A DNA stretch of 64,000 bases, taken from contig NZ_CP074572.1 of NCBI RefSeq assembly GCF_018394335.1, positions 1,860,001-1,924,000 of the forward strand, written 5' to 3'. Of this stretch, positions 28,994 to 38,928 are shown piece after piece. Made by a program: the position numbers and the translations under genes. Under the pieces are notes generated by a model, which worked only from the letters and a program-made list of their open reading frames with translations, made no database searches and was not told the origin of the DNA. How positions within the stretch are numbered: position 1 is the first letter of the stretch; the number at the start of each line of letters is the position of its first letter. Origin of the DNA: Shewanella dokdonensis. GTDB taxonomy: Bacteria > Pseudomonadota > Gammaproteobacteria > Enterobacterales > Shewanellaceae.

Positions 28994-30854
28994 ATGAATA
29001 CACCTGATTTGATCCTCGACAACGGCAAAATCACCACATTACTGCGTTCCCAACCCACGGTTGCGGCTATCGCCATCAAAGATGGCAAAATTATCGACAT
29101 GGGCAGCAGTCACGAAATCACGTCTCTGGCGGGGCCCAAGACACAAATTATCGACCTGAAAGGCAAAAGGGTGATCCCTGGCTTGAATGACAGTCATACC
29201 CACCTGATCCGTGGTGGACTGTACTACAACATGGAATTACGTTGGGAGGGTGTGCCTTCGGTTGCCGATGCTCTGCGTCTTCTGCAAGAGCAGGCGCAGC
29301 GTACACCATCCCCACAATGGGTGCGCGTTGTCGGTGGCTGGTCTGAATTTCAGTTTGCAGAGCGGCGCATGCCCACCTTGGAAGAAATTAATGCGGCCGC
29401 TCCTGATACGCCGGTATTTATTCTGCACCTTTATGGCCGCGCACTGCTCAATAAGGCCGCGCTCAGAGTCCTCGGTTTTGACCATAACACTCCTAATCCA
29501 CCAGGGGTGAAATTGTCCATGATAAGCAAGGGAATCCCACTGGTCTGCTGGTGGCAAAACCGTCTGCTTTGATCCTTTATTCCACGCTTGCGAAGGCGCC
29601 TAAATTAGCCATTGATGACCAGATCAACTCCACCCGGCACTTTATGAGAGAGTTAAATCGATTGGGGATCACCTCCGTAATCGATGCTGGTGGCGGTGGT
29701 CAAAACTATCCGGATGACTATCAAGTCATTGAGTCACTTCATCAAGCGGATCAAATGACGGTCAGGGTTGCCTATAACCTGTTTGCTCAAAAAGCCGGTG
29801 AGGAACTCGAGGATTACCAACGCTGGACGGAGATGGTGATGCCTGGTGATGGTGACGCCAATCTTCGCTTCAATGGCGGCGGTGAGAATCTCACCTGGTC
29901 AGCTGCCGATTTTGAGAATTTCCTGGAGCCACGCCCTGATTTGGCCGCCTCAATGGAGCAGCAGTTGGAGCCCATTGTGGAACTGTTAGCGGAAAAGGAA
30001 TGGCCATTTCGCATACACGCCACCTACAACGAAAGTATCTCGCGCTTTCTCGATGTGTTTGAACGAGTCAATGGTAAATCGCCATTCAAGACCCGTTTTA
30101 TTATCGACCATGCGGAAACGGTAGATGAACACAATATTGAAAGAGTCAAAGCGTTAGGCGGCGGATTCGCTATTCAGCACCGCATGGCCTTTCAAGGGGA
30201 GTATTTTGTCGAGCGTTTTGGCAAAGCTGCCGCGCAAGCCACGCCACCGGTAGCCAAAATGCTGGAAATGGGGCTCCCGGTTGGTGCCGGTACTGATGCA
30301 ACCCGAGTCGCGTCATATAACCCGTGGGTGTGTCTGTATTGGCTCAGTGAAGGGAAGACGCTGGGCGGACTCGAATTAACACCGGAACGTAACCGTTTAG
30401 ATCGAGAAACCGCATTAAGGCTCTGGACTCAGGGTTCGGCCTGGTTCTCTGGCGAAGCGGATCGCAAGGGGACTTTAGCACAAGGCCAGTACGCAGATCT
30501 TTCGGTACTTTCTGACGATTATTTCGCTGTTGCCGGTGATGATATTCAGCATATCGAATCTGTGCTTACGGTGATGGGGGCAAAGTCGTCTATGCCGCAA
30601 AGGATTTTGCCAAGCTGGATCCCGGCGCTCCGCCGCCTTCACCTGAATGGTCACCGGTCGGAAAATATGGTGGGCACTGGCGAAAATCCGAGGGTAAGAA
30701 TGCTTCTGCTGCCAAGGTGAGTTGTGGCTGCTCGTGTAGTTGTGGTCTGCACGGCCATCAGCATCAGTCGGCCTGGCTCGCGGGATTACCGATTAGCGAT
30801 AAGGATAAAACCGCATTCTGGGGTGCACTGGGATGTAATTGCTTTGCATTTTAA
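28994..30854 (+). CDS. YtcJ-like amidohydrolase with a Cys/His-rich tail (two frameshifts)
   Basis: About 620 residues of the amidohydrolase-3 family. It shows the metal-site HxH in LNDSHTHLIRGG, INSTRHFMRELN, IDHAETVDEHN and the C-terminal metal Asp in GAGTDATRVAS. Two breaks are seen: A3 at 29510-29512 (one more A gives KIVHDKQGNPTGLLV) and G5 at 30576-30580 (one more G gives GGKVVYAAKDFAKLD). The restored tail contains SCGCSCSCGLHGHQH and ends GALGCNCFAF at TAA 30854. Family members cleave amide or cyclic amide bonds. AAGGA precedes the ATG. Confidence 0.83.
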
Positions 30855-30891
30855 AGAAACCGGCCCTAGTGGCCGGCAATCAGGATAAATT

Positions 30892-32525
30892 ATGCCTGAA
30901 ACATCCATGCGCCCCGCCGCTGCAACCCCCGCAGCCAACAGCGCCTTTGCCCCTTTTTACCACAAAAGTTTTGCGGTGTTATGGGTGGCGACCGTGTTAT
31001 CCAATGTCGGGACATGGATGCACGATGTTGGTGCCGGTTGGTTAATGACATCGATGGCCCCATCACCGGTGATGGTTGCGCTGGTGCAGACTGCCACCAC
31101 GCTCCCGTTATTCCTGTTTGCGCTGCCGGCCGGTGCTATTGCCGATATTGTAGATAAACGCAAACTGTTGTTACTGGTGCAATCGGTGCTGGCCATTACC
31201 GCATTAACCCTGGCTTACATAGTCGCCAATAACATAATTACCCCGTGGCTATTGCTGATATTTACCTTCGTGATGGGGATTGGCGCTGCATTAACGGCAC
31301 CGGCATGGCAAGCCATTGTTCCCAGCCTTGTCCCAAAGCCAGTGTTACAGCAGGCCGTTGCTGCCAATAGCGTAGGCATCAATATTAGCCGCGCGATAGG
31401 GCCGGCGGTGGGGGCACTATCATCAGTTTATCCATTGCCTTGCCGTTTTTATTCAATGGCTTGAGTTTTTTACTGGTGATTGCGGCGGTGTTCTGGTGGT
31501 CGCCGCCTAAAGTGTCAGCTGACACCATTCCCAAAGAGAGTTTCTGGAGTGCTATCCGGGCTGGCGTCCGCTATGCAAGACACAGTCAGCCATTAAAAAC
31601 CACGCTGATAAGGGCATTAGGCTTCTTTCTCTTTGCCAGTGCCTATTGGGCATTGCTGCCGCTGATTGCCCGGCAAGTGCTTGCTGGCGATGCCAATTTA
31701 TACGGAATGATGATGGGCGCTGTTGGGTTGGGGGCCGTCGCGGGTGCGTTTACCTTACCCAAGATGAAATCACTGCTCGGCGCTGACAAGCTGGTTGCCG
31801 CTGGCACCATAGGCACCGCGATTTGTATGCTGGTGTTGGCGACCAGCAGCAGCCACACATTGGCAATTGCCGTCTGCCTGTTAGCCGGAATGTCTTGGAT
31901 CGCCGTGTTGACCAGCCTCAATGTTTCGGCACAAGTGGCATTGCCTGAATGGGTAAGAGCTCGCGGCTTGGCTATTTTCGTCACCGTCTTTTTTGGTGCG
32001 ATGAGTGCCGGAAGTCTGTTCTGGGGCAATCTGTCTGCTCATTTAGGGATCCCCACGGTGCTTTGTATTGCGGCGGTGGGTGCGCTGTTGGTCATTCCCT
32101 TGACTTGGCGCGCTAAATTGCAGCTTGGCGTGGATATGGATCTGTCGCAGTCACTGCACTGGCCAGAACCCACCGCCGAACAGGGAATCAGCGGCTCGCA
32201 TGGCCCGGTAATGGTCATGATTGAATATTTGATCGATCCATTACAAAACAACGAATTCTATAGCATCACGCAAGAGTTAAAACGCCAACGGCATCGAGAC
32301 GGTGCCTATGCCTGGGGAGTCTTTGCAGACACCAGCCAACCCGGGCGTTACCTCGAATATTTTCTCGTGCAGTCCTGGCATGAACATTTAAGGCAGCATC
32401 ATCGTGTCACCCGTTCAGATCAGGCGTTACAAGCCAAAGTATTGGCCTTTCATCTAGGGCCGAAACCCCCAAAAGTAGAGCATTTTGTTGCGATTAGAGC
32501 ACATGGTGAAGGAGATATCAGATGA
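30892..32525 (+). CDS. MFS transporter of the EntS/MFS_3 type with a C-terminal monooxygenase-like domain (one frameshift)
   Basis: About 544 residues. Twelve membrane segments start SFAVLWVATVLSNVGTWM, with the loop-2 motif ADIVDKRKLL, as in the MFS_3 'transmembrane secretion effector' group that includes enterobactin exporter EntS. After about residue 425 comes a soluble dimeric alpha-beta-barrel domain (VMIEYLIDPLQNNEFY, YFLVQSWHEHLRQH) like antibiotic-biosynthesis monooxygenases. The G5 run at 31410-31414 needs one more G to give VGGTIISLSIALPF. The ATG has AGGATAA upstream, and the stop overlaps the next gene by 4 bp. Export of a metabolite is likely. Confidence 0.83.
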
Positions 32526-32724
32526 AGATAGTGCTGGGATTATTGTTAGGTTTTGTGATTGGCATTGGCTGTCGTTTGGCCGAGATCCCTTGCCGGCACC
32601 GCCGGCGTTGGTGGGGGCGCTGTTAGTGCTCGCCATGACATTAGGCTATAGCTTGGTCGATCGAGTAGCACCTCATCGAGAAGCGGAACAGCGGAAAAAT
32701 TGTGGCGGTCCCAACGGGCTTTAG
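32522..32724 (+). CDS. XapX-domain small membrane protein 1 (one frameshift)
   Basis: About 67 residues. It starts KIVLGLLLGFVIGIGCRLAE and continues, after adding one C at 32587-32589, with PLPAPPALVGALLVLAMTLG. This is the XapX (DUF1427) pattern: two short hydrophobic helices with a conserved Gly-Cys and a Pro-rich turn. Function is unknown. ATG overlaps the MFS stop. Confidence 0.78.
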
Positions 32725-32733
32725 GAGGTCAAA

Positions 32734-32892
32734 ATGTTGCAGATAGTGTTAGGTCTTTTGCTGGGGCTGTTAATCGGCATGGGATGCCGGTGGTTTGATA
32801 TTCCATCACCTGCGCCGCCTAGAATCGTCGGGGCGCTCTTGGTCGTTGCCATGACGCTGGGTTTTTTAATGACGGATTATTTAATCGCCTAA
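32734..32892 (+). CDS. XapX-domain small membrane protein 2
   Basis: This intact 52-residue protein reads QIVLGLLLGLLIGMGCRWFD then PSPAPPRIVGALLVVAMTLG. It is clearly a tandem copy of the gene before it, with the same Gly-Cys and Pro-rich turn but without the C-terminal tail. AGGAGG lies just upstream of the ATG. XapX proteins often sit beside MFS, isochorismatase and amidohydrolase genes. Confidence 0.82.
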   Translation: MLQIVLGLLLGLLIGMGCRWFDIPSPAPPRIVGALLVVAMTLGFLMTDYLIA

Positions 32893-32908
32893 GAGATTGG
32901 AAAATATT

Positions 32909-33298
32909 ATGAATCGTGATTTAACGCTGTTTGTCAGTCGGATAGCGATGAGCGCAGTATTTCTATTCAGCGGCTTCGACAAACTTATCAATTGGCAAGC
33001 GGCCGTGACCGAAGCGACAAGTCTTGGGCTGCCTTCCTCTGCGGTGATATTCACTATTATCGTGCAGTTAGTGGGGGCGATAGCCGTGTTATCTGGCATC
33101 TTTTTTCGCTGGGGTATATTGGCGCTGTTGCTATTTACATTGATAGCAACACTGATTGCTCATTGGCCGCTTGGGCTGCCTGAAAACGCATGGCGCATGG
33201 CATTAACCATCAGCTTGGAACACTTGGCGATTATCGGTGGCTTTTTGCTCTTGCTGGTTATCGGCCCAGGCAAAATCGCTTTCGGACGCCCCTCATGA
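32909..33298 (+). CDS. DoxX family membrane protein
   Basis: About 129 residues with four hydrophobic segments and the DoxX start (LFVSRIAMSAVFLFSGFDKLINW). DoxX-type proteins are small quinone- or redox-linked membrane proteins of unclear role. ATG 32909 is preferred over an upstream TTG. The stop overlaps the porin ATG by 4 bp. Confidence 0.85.
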   Translation: MNRDLTLFVSRIAMSAVFLFSGFDKLINWQAAVTEATSLGLPSSAVIFTIIVQLVGAIAVLSGIFFRWGILALLLFTLIATLIAHWPLGLPENAWRMALTISLEHLAIIGGFLLLLVIGPGKIAFGRPS

Positions 33299-34652
33299 AG
33301 TGGTTTATTGGCATGTCACTGTTCGTCGCAGTGTTTACGGTGCGCGCGAACAGTGATGTTCCGAATTACACCAAGCTGCGGCAGGATGAAGACTGGTCTG
33401 CATGGTGTAACGCAGGTCATCCGGGATTTGAATATAAATGTCTCCGACCATGGCAGGATAGTTTATTAAGTTTGGGCGGGGAGATCCGCGCAAGATACGA
33501 AAATACCGCAGATCCGACTTGGGGTGATGATCCACAGGACAAACATGGCGTTGTTATGCAGCGCTATGTATTGTTCGCCGATTTTAAACCTGTCCGCAAT
33601 CTTCGTTTGTTTGGACAAATCAACAGTGCGTTAGAATCTGGCAGAGCCGATGGCCCATCTCCTGTCGATGAGAATAAGCTGAGCGTCCAGCAAGGGTTCC
33701 TCCAATGGCAAACCAGTCCTAAGTCAAGATTGACGGTTGGTCGGCAAGAACTGAATTTCGGGTCAGGAAGGTTGGTGGATGTGCGGGAAGGCCCCAATGT
33801 TCGCCGGCGCTTTGATGCTATCCAATGGCAATTAGCCATTGCGCACTGGCGCATCGATGTGGTGGCCGCTAGGCCTTGGGTCTTGCATTCAGGGGCTTTC
33901 GATGACCATCTGGATCAGCAACAAGCGCTGTGGGGGATCTACAGTGTTGGTAAAGATCTCGGATTCGGATTGGACGAAAATAACCTGGATCTGTATTACC
34001 TTGGCTATCGCAATGAACAAGCGGTTTTTATGCAAGGCAAAGATGATGAATTGCGGCATAGTGTGGGCGCTCGTTTTTGGGGAAATGATGGGGCATGGCA
34101 TTGGGACTGGGAGTTTATCTACCAGTTTGGCCACTTTGGCGCCGGGGACATCCGGGCATGGAGCATTGCCAGTAACACTCGTAGAGACCTACCTTATAGC
34201 AACAGCCCGGCGATTGGGATTTCTACCAATATCGCAAGTGGTGACAAGGATCCCACATCCGCGCAACTCGGCGCTTTTAATGCAATATTCCCGAGGGGCA
34301 ATTATTTCTCGGAGTTAGCGCTGTTGGGCCCCAGAAATTTTTTCAACCTGCACCCGTATGTTAGTTTCTCGCCATCATCAGCGTTAGCGCTGACGTTTGA
34401 AGTCGATTTCTACTGGCGTCTGTCGTCAAACGATGGCGTATATGGCCCCGCTGGTCAGCTGCTGCGCGCTGCGCAAAATACCAATGGCCATTATGTGGCG
34501 ACAGAAGCATCGGTTAACGCTACCTGGTCATTGACCCGCAATATTGAGATCACCGCCATTTATGGGCATTCATTTCCCGGCCCCGTCATTCGGGATTCAG
34601 CGCCCAGCAAAGGCACTGACTTTTGGAATTAACACTGAAATATCAGTATTGA
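33295..34652 (+). CDS. Outer-membrane porin of the alginate-export (AlgE-like) family (one frameshift at the end)
   Basis: About 451 residues with a signal peptide (KWFIGMSLFVAVFTVRA) and a beta-barrel rich in alternating strands. Family blocks are LSLGGEIRARYE, LTVGRQELNFGSGRLVDVREGPN and the barrel segment PYVSFSPSSALALTFEVDFYWR. The C-terminus is off frame: one more T in the T4 run at 34621-34624 gives LELTLKYQY, a normal barrel end with a terminal aromatic residue, stopping at 34652. Members carry alginate or other organic solutes, so this is the likely outer-membrane channel of the cluster. Confidence 0.83.
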
Positions 34653-34707
34653 TAGCTCTGAATGTTTCACTACATCGCGTTACTTGGTGAGTGCTGAACC
34701 GCGACGG

Positions 34708-35658
34708 CTATACCTGGTGGCGAGTATGTTGTTCAATAAACTGGAACAGCTGTTGTAACGCGGCATCGCGATAGTCATCTTTTTCGATGAACAGTTCATG
34801 GTATGCGTTCGCGATAACTACCAACTGTGTCTTCGCGCCGAGTGCACCCTGTTGGGCGTTATTGTCGACGATTTGGTCATTACCTGCCTGTAGAATTAAT
34901 AACGGTGTGGTGTGGTTGGCGGCGGCTATCTGTCTGGCGTGCTCACTGGCCATTAGACTTTCAAGCAACCATTGATTGGTGGGCGAGCCTAGCTGGATTT
35001 GCGGATATTGCTGATACAACTGCAACAGGCGGTTGTAGCGGATTTGGCAATGTGTCAGTTGGTTTTTGTTAAAGGCAACGGCGCGGTAGTTGTGACCGCC
35101 AAGCACGTAATTAGGTTCTTGGCCTGAATCATAACGGTGCAGAAGTTTGGCTAACCACAAGATAAAACGGCGTGGTAACGGCAATTTTATCCCGTACATG
35201 GGCGCACAGAATACCGCAGCGCTAAACACCTCAGGGTGGCGTTGCAGATACAGTGTGCCGATGGCGCTGCCCATAGAGTGGCCGACTAAAAATAACTGTG
35301 CGTGTTTTGCTGGTTTTACTACCGTATCGATAAACAGTTGCAGATGATCAACATAACGACTGAAGCGATCAATATGGCCTTTATGAGGGTTACTGGTCAG
35401 TCTGCTAGATAAACCTTGACCAATATGATCTATGGCGTAAACGCTATAGCCCTGTTGGTAAAAGTCATACAGGGTTTCTTGGTATTTGAGATAACTTTCC
35501 ACCCGTCCATTACTGAGCACAATGGCCTTGTCTGATTCGGGATGTTGGATAAAACAGTAGGCGAGTGATAAATGCTCATCAATGACCAGCCTTGATTGTG
35601 TCACCTGTTGCCAGAATTGTGTCAAAGCGGTGGTATCTGTTAACTGCTGTTGCTGCAT
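34708..35658 (-). CDS. pldB: Lysophospholipase PldB-like alpha/beta hydrolase
   Basis: The 316-residue protein has the layout of E. coli lysophospholipase L2. A cap-side motif AIVLSNGRVESYLKY is followed by AIDHIGQGLSSRL, the nucleophile elbow LFLVGHSMGSAIG, the acid in LQAGNDQIVDN and a catalytic His in ANAYHELFIEKD. It would remove the remaining acyl chain from lysophospholipids at the inner membrane. It is a single minus-strand gene, divergent from add. Confidence 0.87.
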   Translation of the reverse strand: MQQQQLTDTTALTQFWQQVTQSRLVIDEHLSLAYCFIQHPESDKAIVLSNGRVESYLKYQETLYDFYQQGYSVYAIDHIGQGLSSRLTSNPHKGHIDRFSRYVDHLQLFIDTVVKPAKHAQLFLVGHSMGSAIGTLYLQRHPEVFSAAVFCAPMYGIKLPLPRRFILWLAKLLHRYDSGQEPNYVLGGHNYRAVAFNKNQLTHCQIRYNRLLQLYQQYPQIQLGSPTNQWLLESLMASEHARQIAAANHTTPLLILQAGNDQIVDNNAQQGALGAKTQLVVIANAYHELFIEKDDYRDAALQQLFQFIEQHTRHQV

Positions 35659-35817
35659 GTCACCGCTGTCCCTGTGTCTCGGTCATGTTTGCTGCCATCA
35701 ATGTATCAGCGCCAGAATATTGCTGCGACGCCTATGCTATAGGTTTTACATACAGGCGTGACGCCATGCTAGAATAGCTTGCACTTTACTAATACTCATA
35801 ACAAAAAGGTAGTGCAG

Positions 35818-36825
35818 ATGATTGATGCTTCCATTCCTTTGGTGGATTTACACCGCCATCTTGACGGCAATGTCCGTATTGAAACTATCTGGCAACTTGC
35901 ACAACAGCATGGCATCAGTTTACCTGCAACCTCCTTGGCGGAATTGCGTGCCGTGGTGCAGGTGCAAGGAACGGAAGCAAATCTGCTGGCGTTTCTCCGC
36001 AAGTTGGACTGGATGGTGGCGGTGTTGGCCGACTTAGAGGCGGTCAAGCGCGTAGCCTTTGAGAATGTCGCCGATGCTGCCGCCTCTGGACTGGATTACG
36101 CTGAGCTGCGTTTTAGCCCCTATTACATGGCGCAATCCCATGGCTTACCGCTGCCCGGGGTAGTGGAAGCGGTGCTAGCGGGTATTCGTGACGGAATGAA
36201 ACAATATCCGGTGGCGATTAAGCTGATTGGTATCATGTCTCGTTCTTACGGTGAAGCTTGCTGTTTGCGGGAGCTAGAAGCTTTACTCGCCTATGCTGAT
36301 GGCTTAGTGGCCATTGATTTAGCGGGTGATGAGTTGGGGTTCCCCGGTGAACTGTTTAGCCCGCACTTCAAACGCGTGCGGGATGCCGGGTTACAGATCA
36401 CCGTACATGCCGGAGAAGCCGCTGGCCCAGAAAGCATCTGGCAGGCGATTAAAGCGCTTGGCGCTAGCCGTATCGGTCATGGCGTTAAGGCAGTGTCAGA
36501 TCCCCAACTCATGGCTTATCTGGCGGAGAAGCGGATTGGTATTGAGTCGTGTCCCACCAGTAATCTACAAACCTCTACTGTGGCGTCCTACGCCGGGCAT
36601 CCGTTACGTACATTCCTCGAATCGGGGATTTGTGCGGGGTTGAATACCGATGATCCCGGTGTCAGTGGTATCGATATTCAGCATGAATACCAAGTTGCCA
36701 GTACCGAGATAGGATTGAGTTCTGCGCAGCTACGGCAGATCCAGCAAAATGGGGTAGAGATGGCGTTCTTGTCTGATAGCGAGCGCCGGGCTTTATATGA
36801 ACGCTGTAAAAATAAAGCCGACTGA
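35818..36825 (+). CDS. add: Adenosine deaminase
   Basis: The 335-residue cytoplasmic zinc enzyme converts adenosine to inosine. Metal and catalytic residues are in [12 protein letters not shown] (HxH), [29 protein letters not shown] and [13 protein letters not shown] 35818 follows AAGG, and the longer in-frame extension is unlikely. The stop codon lies in the loop of its own terminator. Confidence 0.96.
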   Translation: MIDASIPLVDLHRHLDGNVRIETIWQLAQQHGISLPATSLAELRAVVQVQGTEANLLAFLRKLDWMVAVLADLEAVKRVAFENVADAAASGLDYAELRFSPYYMAQSHGLPLPGVVEAVLAGIRDGMKQYPVAIKLIGIMSRSYGEACCLRELEALLAYADGLVAIDLAGDELGFPGELFSPHFKRVRDAGLQITVHAGEAAGPESIWQAIKALGASRIGHGVKAVSDPQLMAYLAEKRIGIESCPTSNLQTSTVASYAGHPLRTFLESGICAGLNTDDPGVSGIDIQHEYQVASTEIGLSSAQLRQIQQNGVEMAFLSDSERRALYERCKNKAD

Positions 36826-36835
36826 CGTCGGCTTT
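36814..36835. terminator. Terminator at the end of add, facing hemN
   Basis: Stem AAAGCCGAC / GTCGGCTTT with loop TGAC, which contains the add stop codon. Upstream A residues and a downstream T-rich stretch allow use in both directions. Confidence 0.75.
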
Positions 36836-36852
36836 GTTGCAATGGCGGCGGG

Positions 36853-38229
36853 TTAAATTACCCGAGAGAACTGTTGCTGACGTGCTTTCTCACGGAAGTA
36901 CACGTCAAAGCAGATACAGATATTGCGGATCAACAGGCGGCCAGTAGAACTAACGGCGATTTTACGATCTTCGATAGTCACCAGCTTGTCATCGATAAAG
37001 GTCTGTAACAGCTTCAGATCTTCTGCGAAGTATTGTTCAAACTGAATCCCTAACTGCTGTTCCATCTTCGCCATATCCAGTTCGAAGTGGCAGATAAGCT
37101 GTTTGATCACCGCGCGGCGGATTTCGTCATCGCGGTTCAGCTTGCAGCCTTTCCATAGCGCGTGGCCGGTAGCTTCAATCGCTTCATAGTAAGGATGAAT
37201 ATCCTTCTGGTTTTGCGCGTAGCAATCACCAATTTGGCTGATGGACGATACGCCAAGGCCTAACAGGTCACATTCCGGCTGAGTAGTGTAGCCCTGGAAG
37301 TTACGGTGTAGACGACCTTCACGCTGCAATTTTGCTAACTCATCGTCAGGTTTGGCAAAGTGATCCATCCCGATGTACTGATACCCTGCACCAGTCAAGG
37401 TTTCGATGGTGTACTGCAGAATTTCCAACTTCTGTTGTGGTGTTGGCAGATTCTCTTCTTTGATTTTCCGCTGTGCGGCAAAACGTGCCGGCAGGTGGGC
37501 ATAGTTGAATACAGATAAACGATCTGGCGACAGTTCCAGAATTTTGCTGATGGTTTGGGCAAATGTTTCTGGGGTCTGATAAGGCAAGCCGTAGATCAGA
37601 TCCACGTTAGTAGAAACAAAACCCATGGCTTTGGCTTTGTTGATCAGGTCAAAGATAAACTGTTCGTCCTGCTCACGGTTAACCGCAACCTGTACCTCTT
37701 TATTGAAGTCCTGTACCCCGATAGAAATCCGGTTAAATCCGGCTTCTTTCAACGTATCTAACATGGACAGTTCGATTTCTCGTGGATCCACTTCAATAGA
37801 GAACTCGCCTTCATCGGCAAAATCAAAGTTCGCTTTGAGCAGTGAAGTCAGTCGTAGAATTTGTTCTGGTGACAGGAAAGTCGGTGTACCGCCGCCCCAA
37901 TGCATCTGGGTGACTTTGTAGTGCTTGAACAGTGGCGCACGAGTCACAATCTCTTTTGCCAGGTATTCAATATACTGATCCGCCTTGTGCTGGTGACGAG
38001 TCACTATCTTGTTACAACCACAGTAGTAACACAGCTTGGCGCAGAAGGGCACATGGACATACAGCGACAGATGTTCGCCTTTACTGTTGGCAATCGCCGA
38101 CAGTAAATCGCCTTCAGTAAATGATTCATCAAACTCCAGCGCGGTGGGATAAGAAGTATAACGCGGGCCGCTGTAGTTGTACTTTTCGATCATCGACTGA
38201 TCCCAACTGATATGTGTGGGCTGCTTCAA
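36853..38229 (-). CDS. hemN: Oxygen-independent coproporphyrinogen III dehydrogenase HemN
   Basis: The 458-residue radical SAM enzyme makes protoporphyrinogen IX precursor without oxygen. It shows YNYSGPRYTSYPTA at the start, the cluster motif CAKLCYYCGCNKIV, the MHWGGGTPTFL block and GVQDFNKEVQ. Length matches E. coli HemN (457). A perfect 16-bp palindrome lies 60 bp upstream of the start and may be a control site. The gene is near yihI, as in E. coli. Confidence 0.97.
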   Translation of the reverse strand: MKQPTHISWDQSMIEKYNYSGPRYTSYPTALEFDESFTEGDLLSAIANSKGEHLSLYVHVPFCAKLCYYCGCNKIVTRHQHKADQYIEYLAKEIVTRAPLFKHYKVTQMHWGGGTPTFLSPEQILRLTSLLKANFDFADEGEFSIEVDPREIELSMLDTLKEAGFNRISIGVQDFNKEVQVAVNREQDEQFIFDLINKAKAMGFVSTNVDLIYGLPYQTPETFAQTISKILELSPDRLSVFNYAHLPARFAAQRKIKEENLPTPQQKLEILQYTIETLTGAGYQYIGMDHFAKPDDELAKLQREGRLHRNFQGYTTQPECDLLGLGVSSISQIGDCYAQNQKDIHPYYEAIEATGHALWKGCKLNRDDEIRRAVIKQLICHFELDMAKMEQQLGIQFEQYFAEDLKLLQTFIDDKLVTIEDRKIAVSSTGRLLIRNICICFDVYFREKARQQQFSRVI

Positions 38230-38288
38230 GGCGAGTCCTCCGACAGTAATTTAGCAATGGGCGAAGTATGCGGCTTTATTAGTCTAAT

Positions 38289-38304
38289 AACCTTGATCAA
38301 GGTT
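38289..38304. promoter_or_regulatory. 16-bp palindrome upstream of hemN, possible CRP/FNR-family operator
   Basis: AACCTTGATCAAGGTT is a perfect palindrome 60-75 bp before the hemN start. It contains the TTGAT half-site of FNR-type regulators, but the partner half-site at FNR spacing is poor. A role in anaerobic control is a guess. Confidence 0.4.
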
Positions 38305-38346
38305 GAAAAAAACAATCAGCCAACTGGAAAGTAGCGAATATCCATG

Positions 38347-38375
38347 AAAAAGACGGCCATGTCTGCCGCCTTTTC
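38347..38375 (-). terminator. Terminator downstream of the yihI-DUF2489 unit
   Basis: Minus-strand hairpin AAAAGGCGGC / GCCGTCTTTTT with one mismatch and a T run, about 75 bp after the DUF2489 gene. Confidence 0.7.
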
Positions 38376-38451
38376 CGGGTTTTGTGCACCGACTCACGCC
38401 GCGCTATTACGGCTTGAGAAACTTACATAACCTATCGCGCCATCAGCATTG

Positions 38452-38916
38452 TTAATGGGTTATCGGCTCAAACTGTATCAAACGCTTGGCTTCCAGCAGT
38501 ATATTTTCTTGTAATGCAGACTCTGATTTCATGCGCTGTAAGTCCAGACGCATGCGCTCCTGCTTCTGGAGTTGGGCGCGGGCATCGCGGATCGGATGGC
38601 TTTTAATTACATCAAAGTGTTGATAAAAAGCGGGAAATTCTCCGGACACGCGCTCCGTCAGCGATAACAGTTCAAACAACTTGGCAATGCGATACACCCC
38701 TTCAGAGATTTCACAGCGGTCTTCTGTCATCGCGGCGGCGATATAACGAATATCGCCCAGCAGTTCTTGCCGTTTCTGCTCTAGGGCTTGTTGCTGTGCA
38801 TGTAATGCCGCTTTATTGGCTGCGGTCTGTTTTTTCAGCCGCAGCAATAAAATCGTGGCATACATACTCAGACCGGCCACAATCAACATGCCGATGACAA
38901 TCAGAACTATCTCCAA
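38452..38916 (-). CDS. DUF2489 membrane-anchored protein
   Basis: The 154-residue protein has one N-terminal membrane helix (IVLIVIGMLIVAGLSMYAT) followed by a long helical, probably coiled-coil region (KKQTAANKAALHAQQQALEQ) and a conserved domain (AMTEDRCEISEGVYRIAKL). This is the DUF2489 pattern found next to yihI in gammaproteobacteria. Function is unknown. It starts 12 bp after yihI and is probably co-transcribed with it. Confidence 0.82.
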   Translation of the reverse strand: MEIVLIVIGMLIVAGLSMYATILLLRLKKQTAANKAALHAQQQALEQKRQELLGDIRYIAAAMTEDRCEISEGVYRIAKLFELLSLTERVSGEFPAFYQHFDVIKSHPIRDARAQLQKQERMRLDLQRMKSESALQENILLEAKRLIQFEPITH

Positions 38917-38928
38917 AACGGCTCCTGT

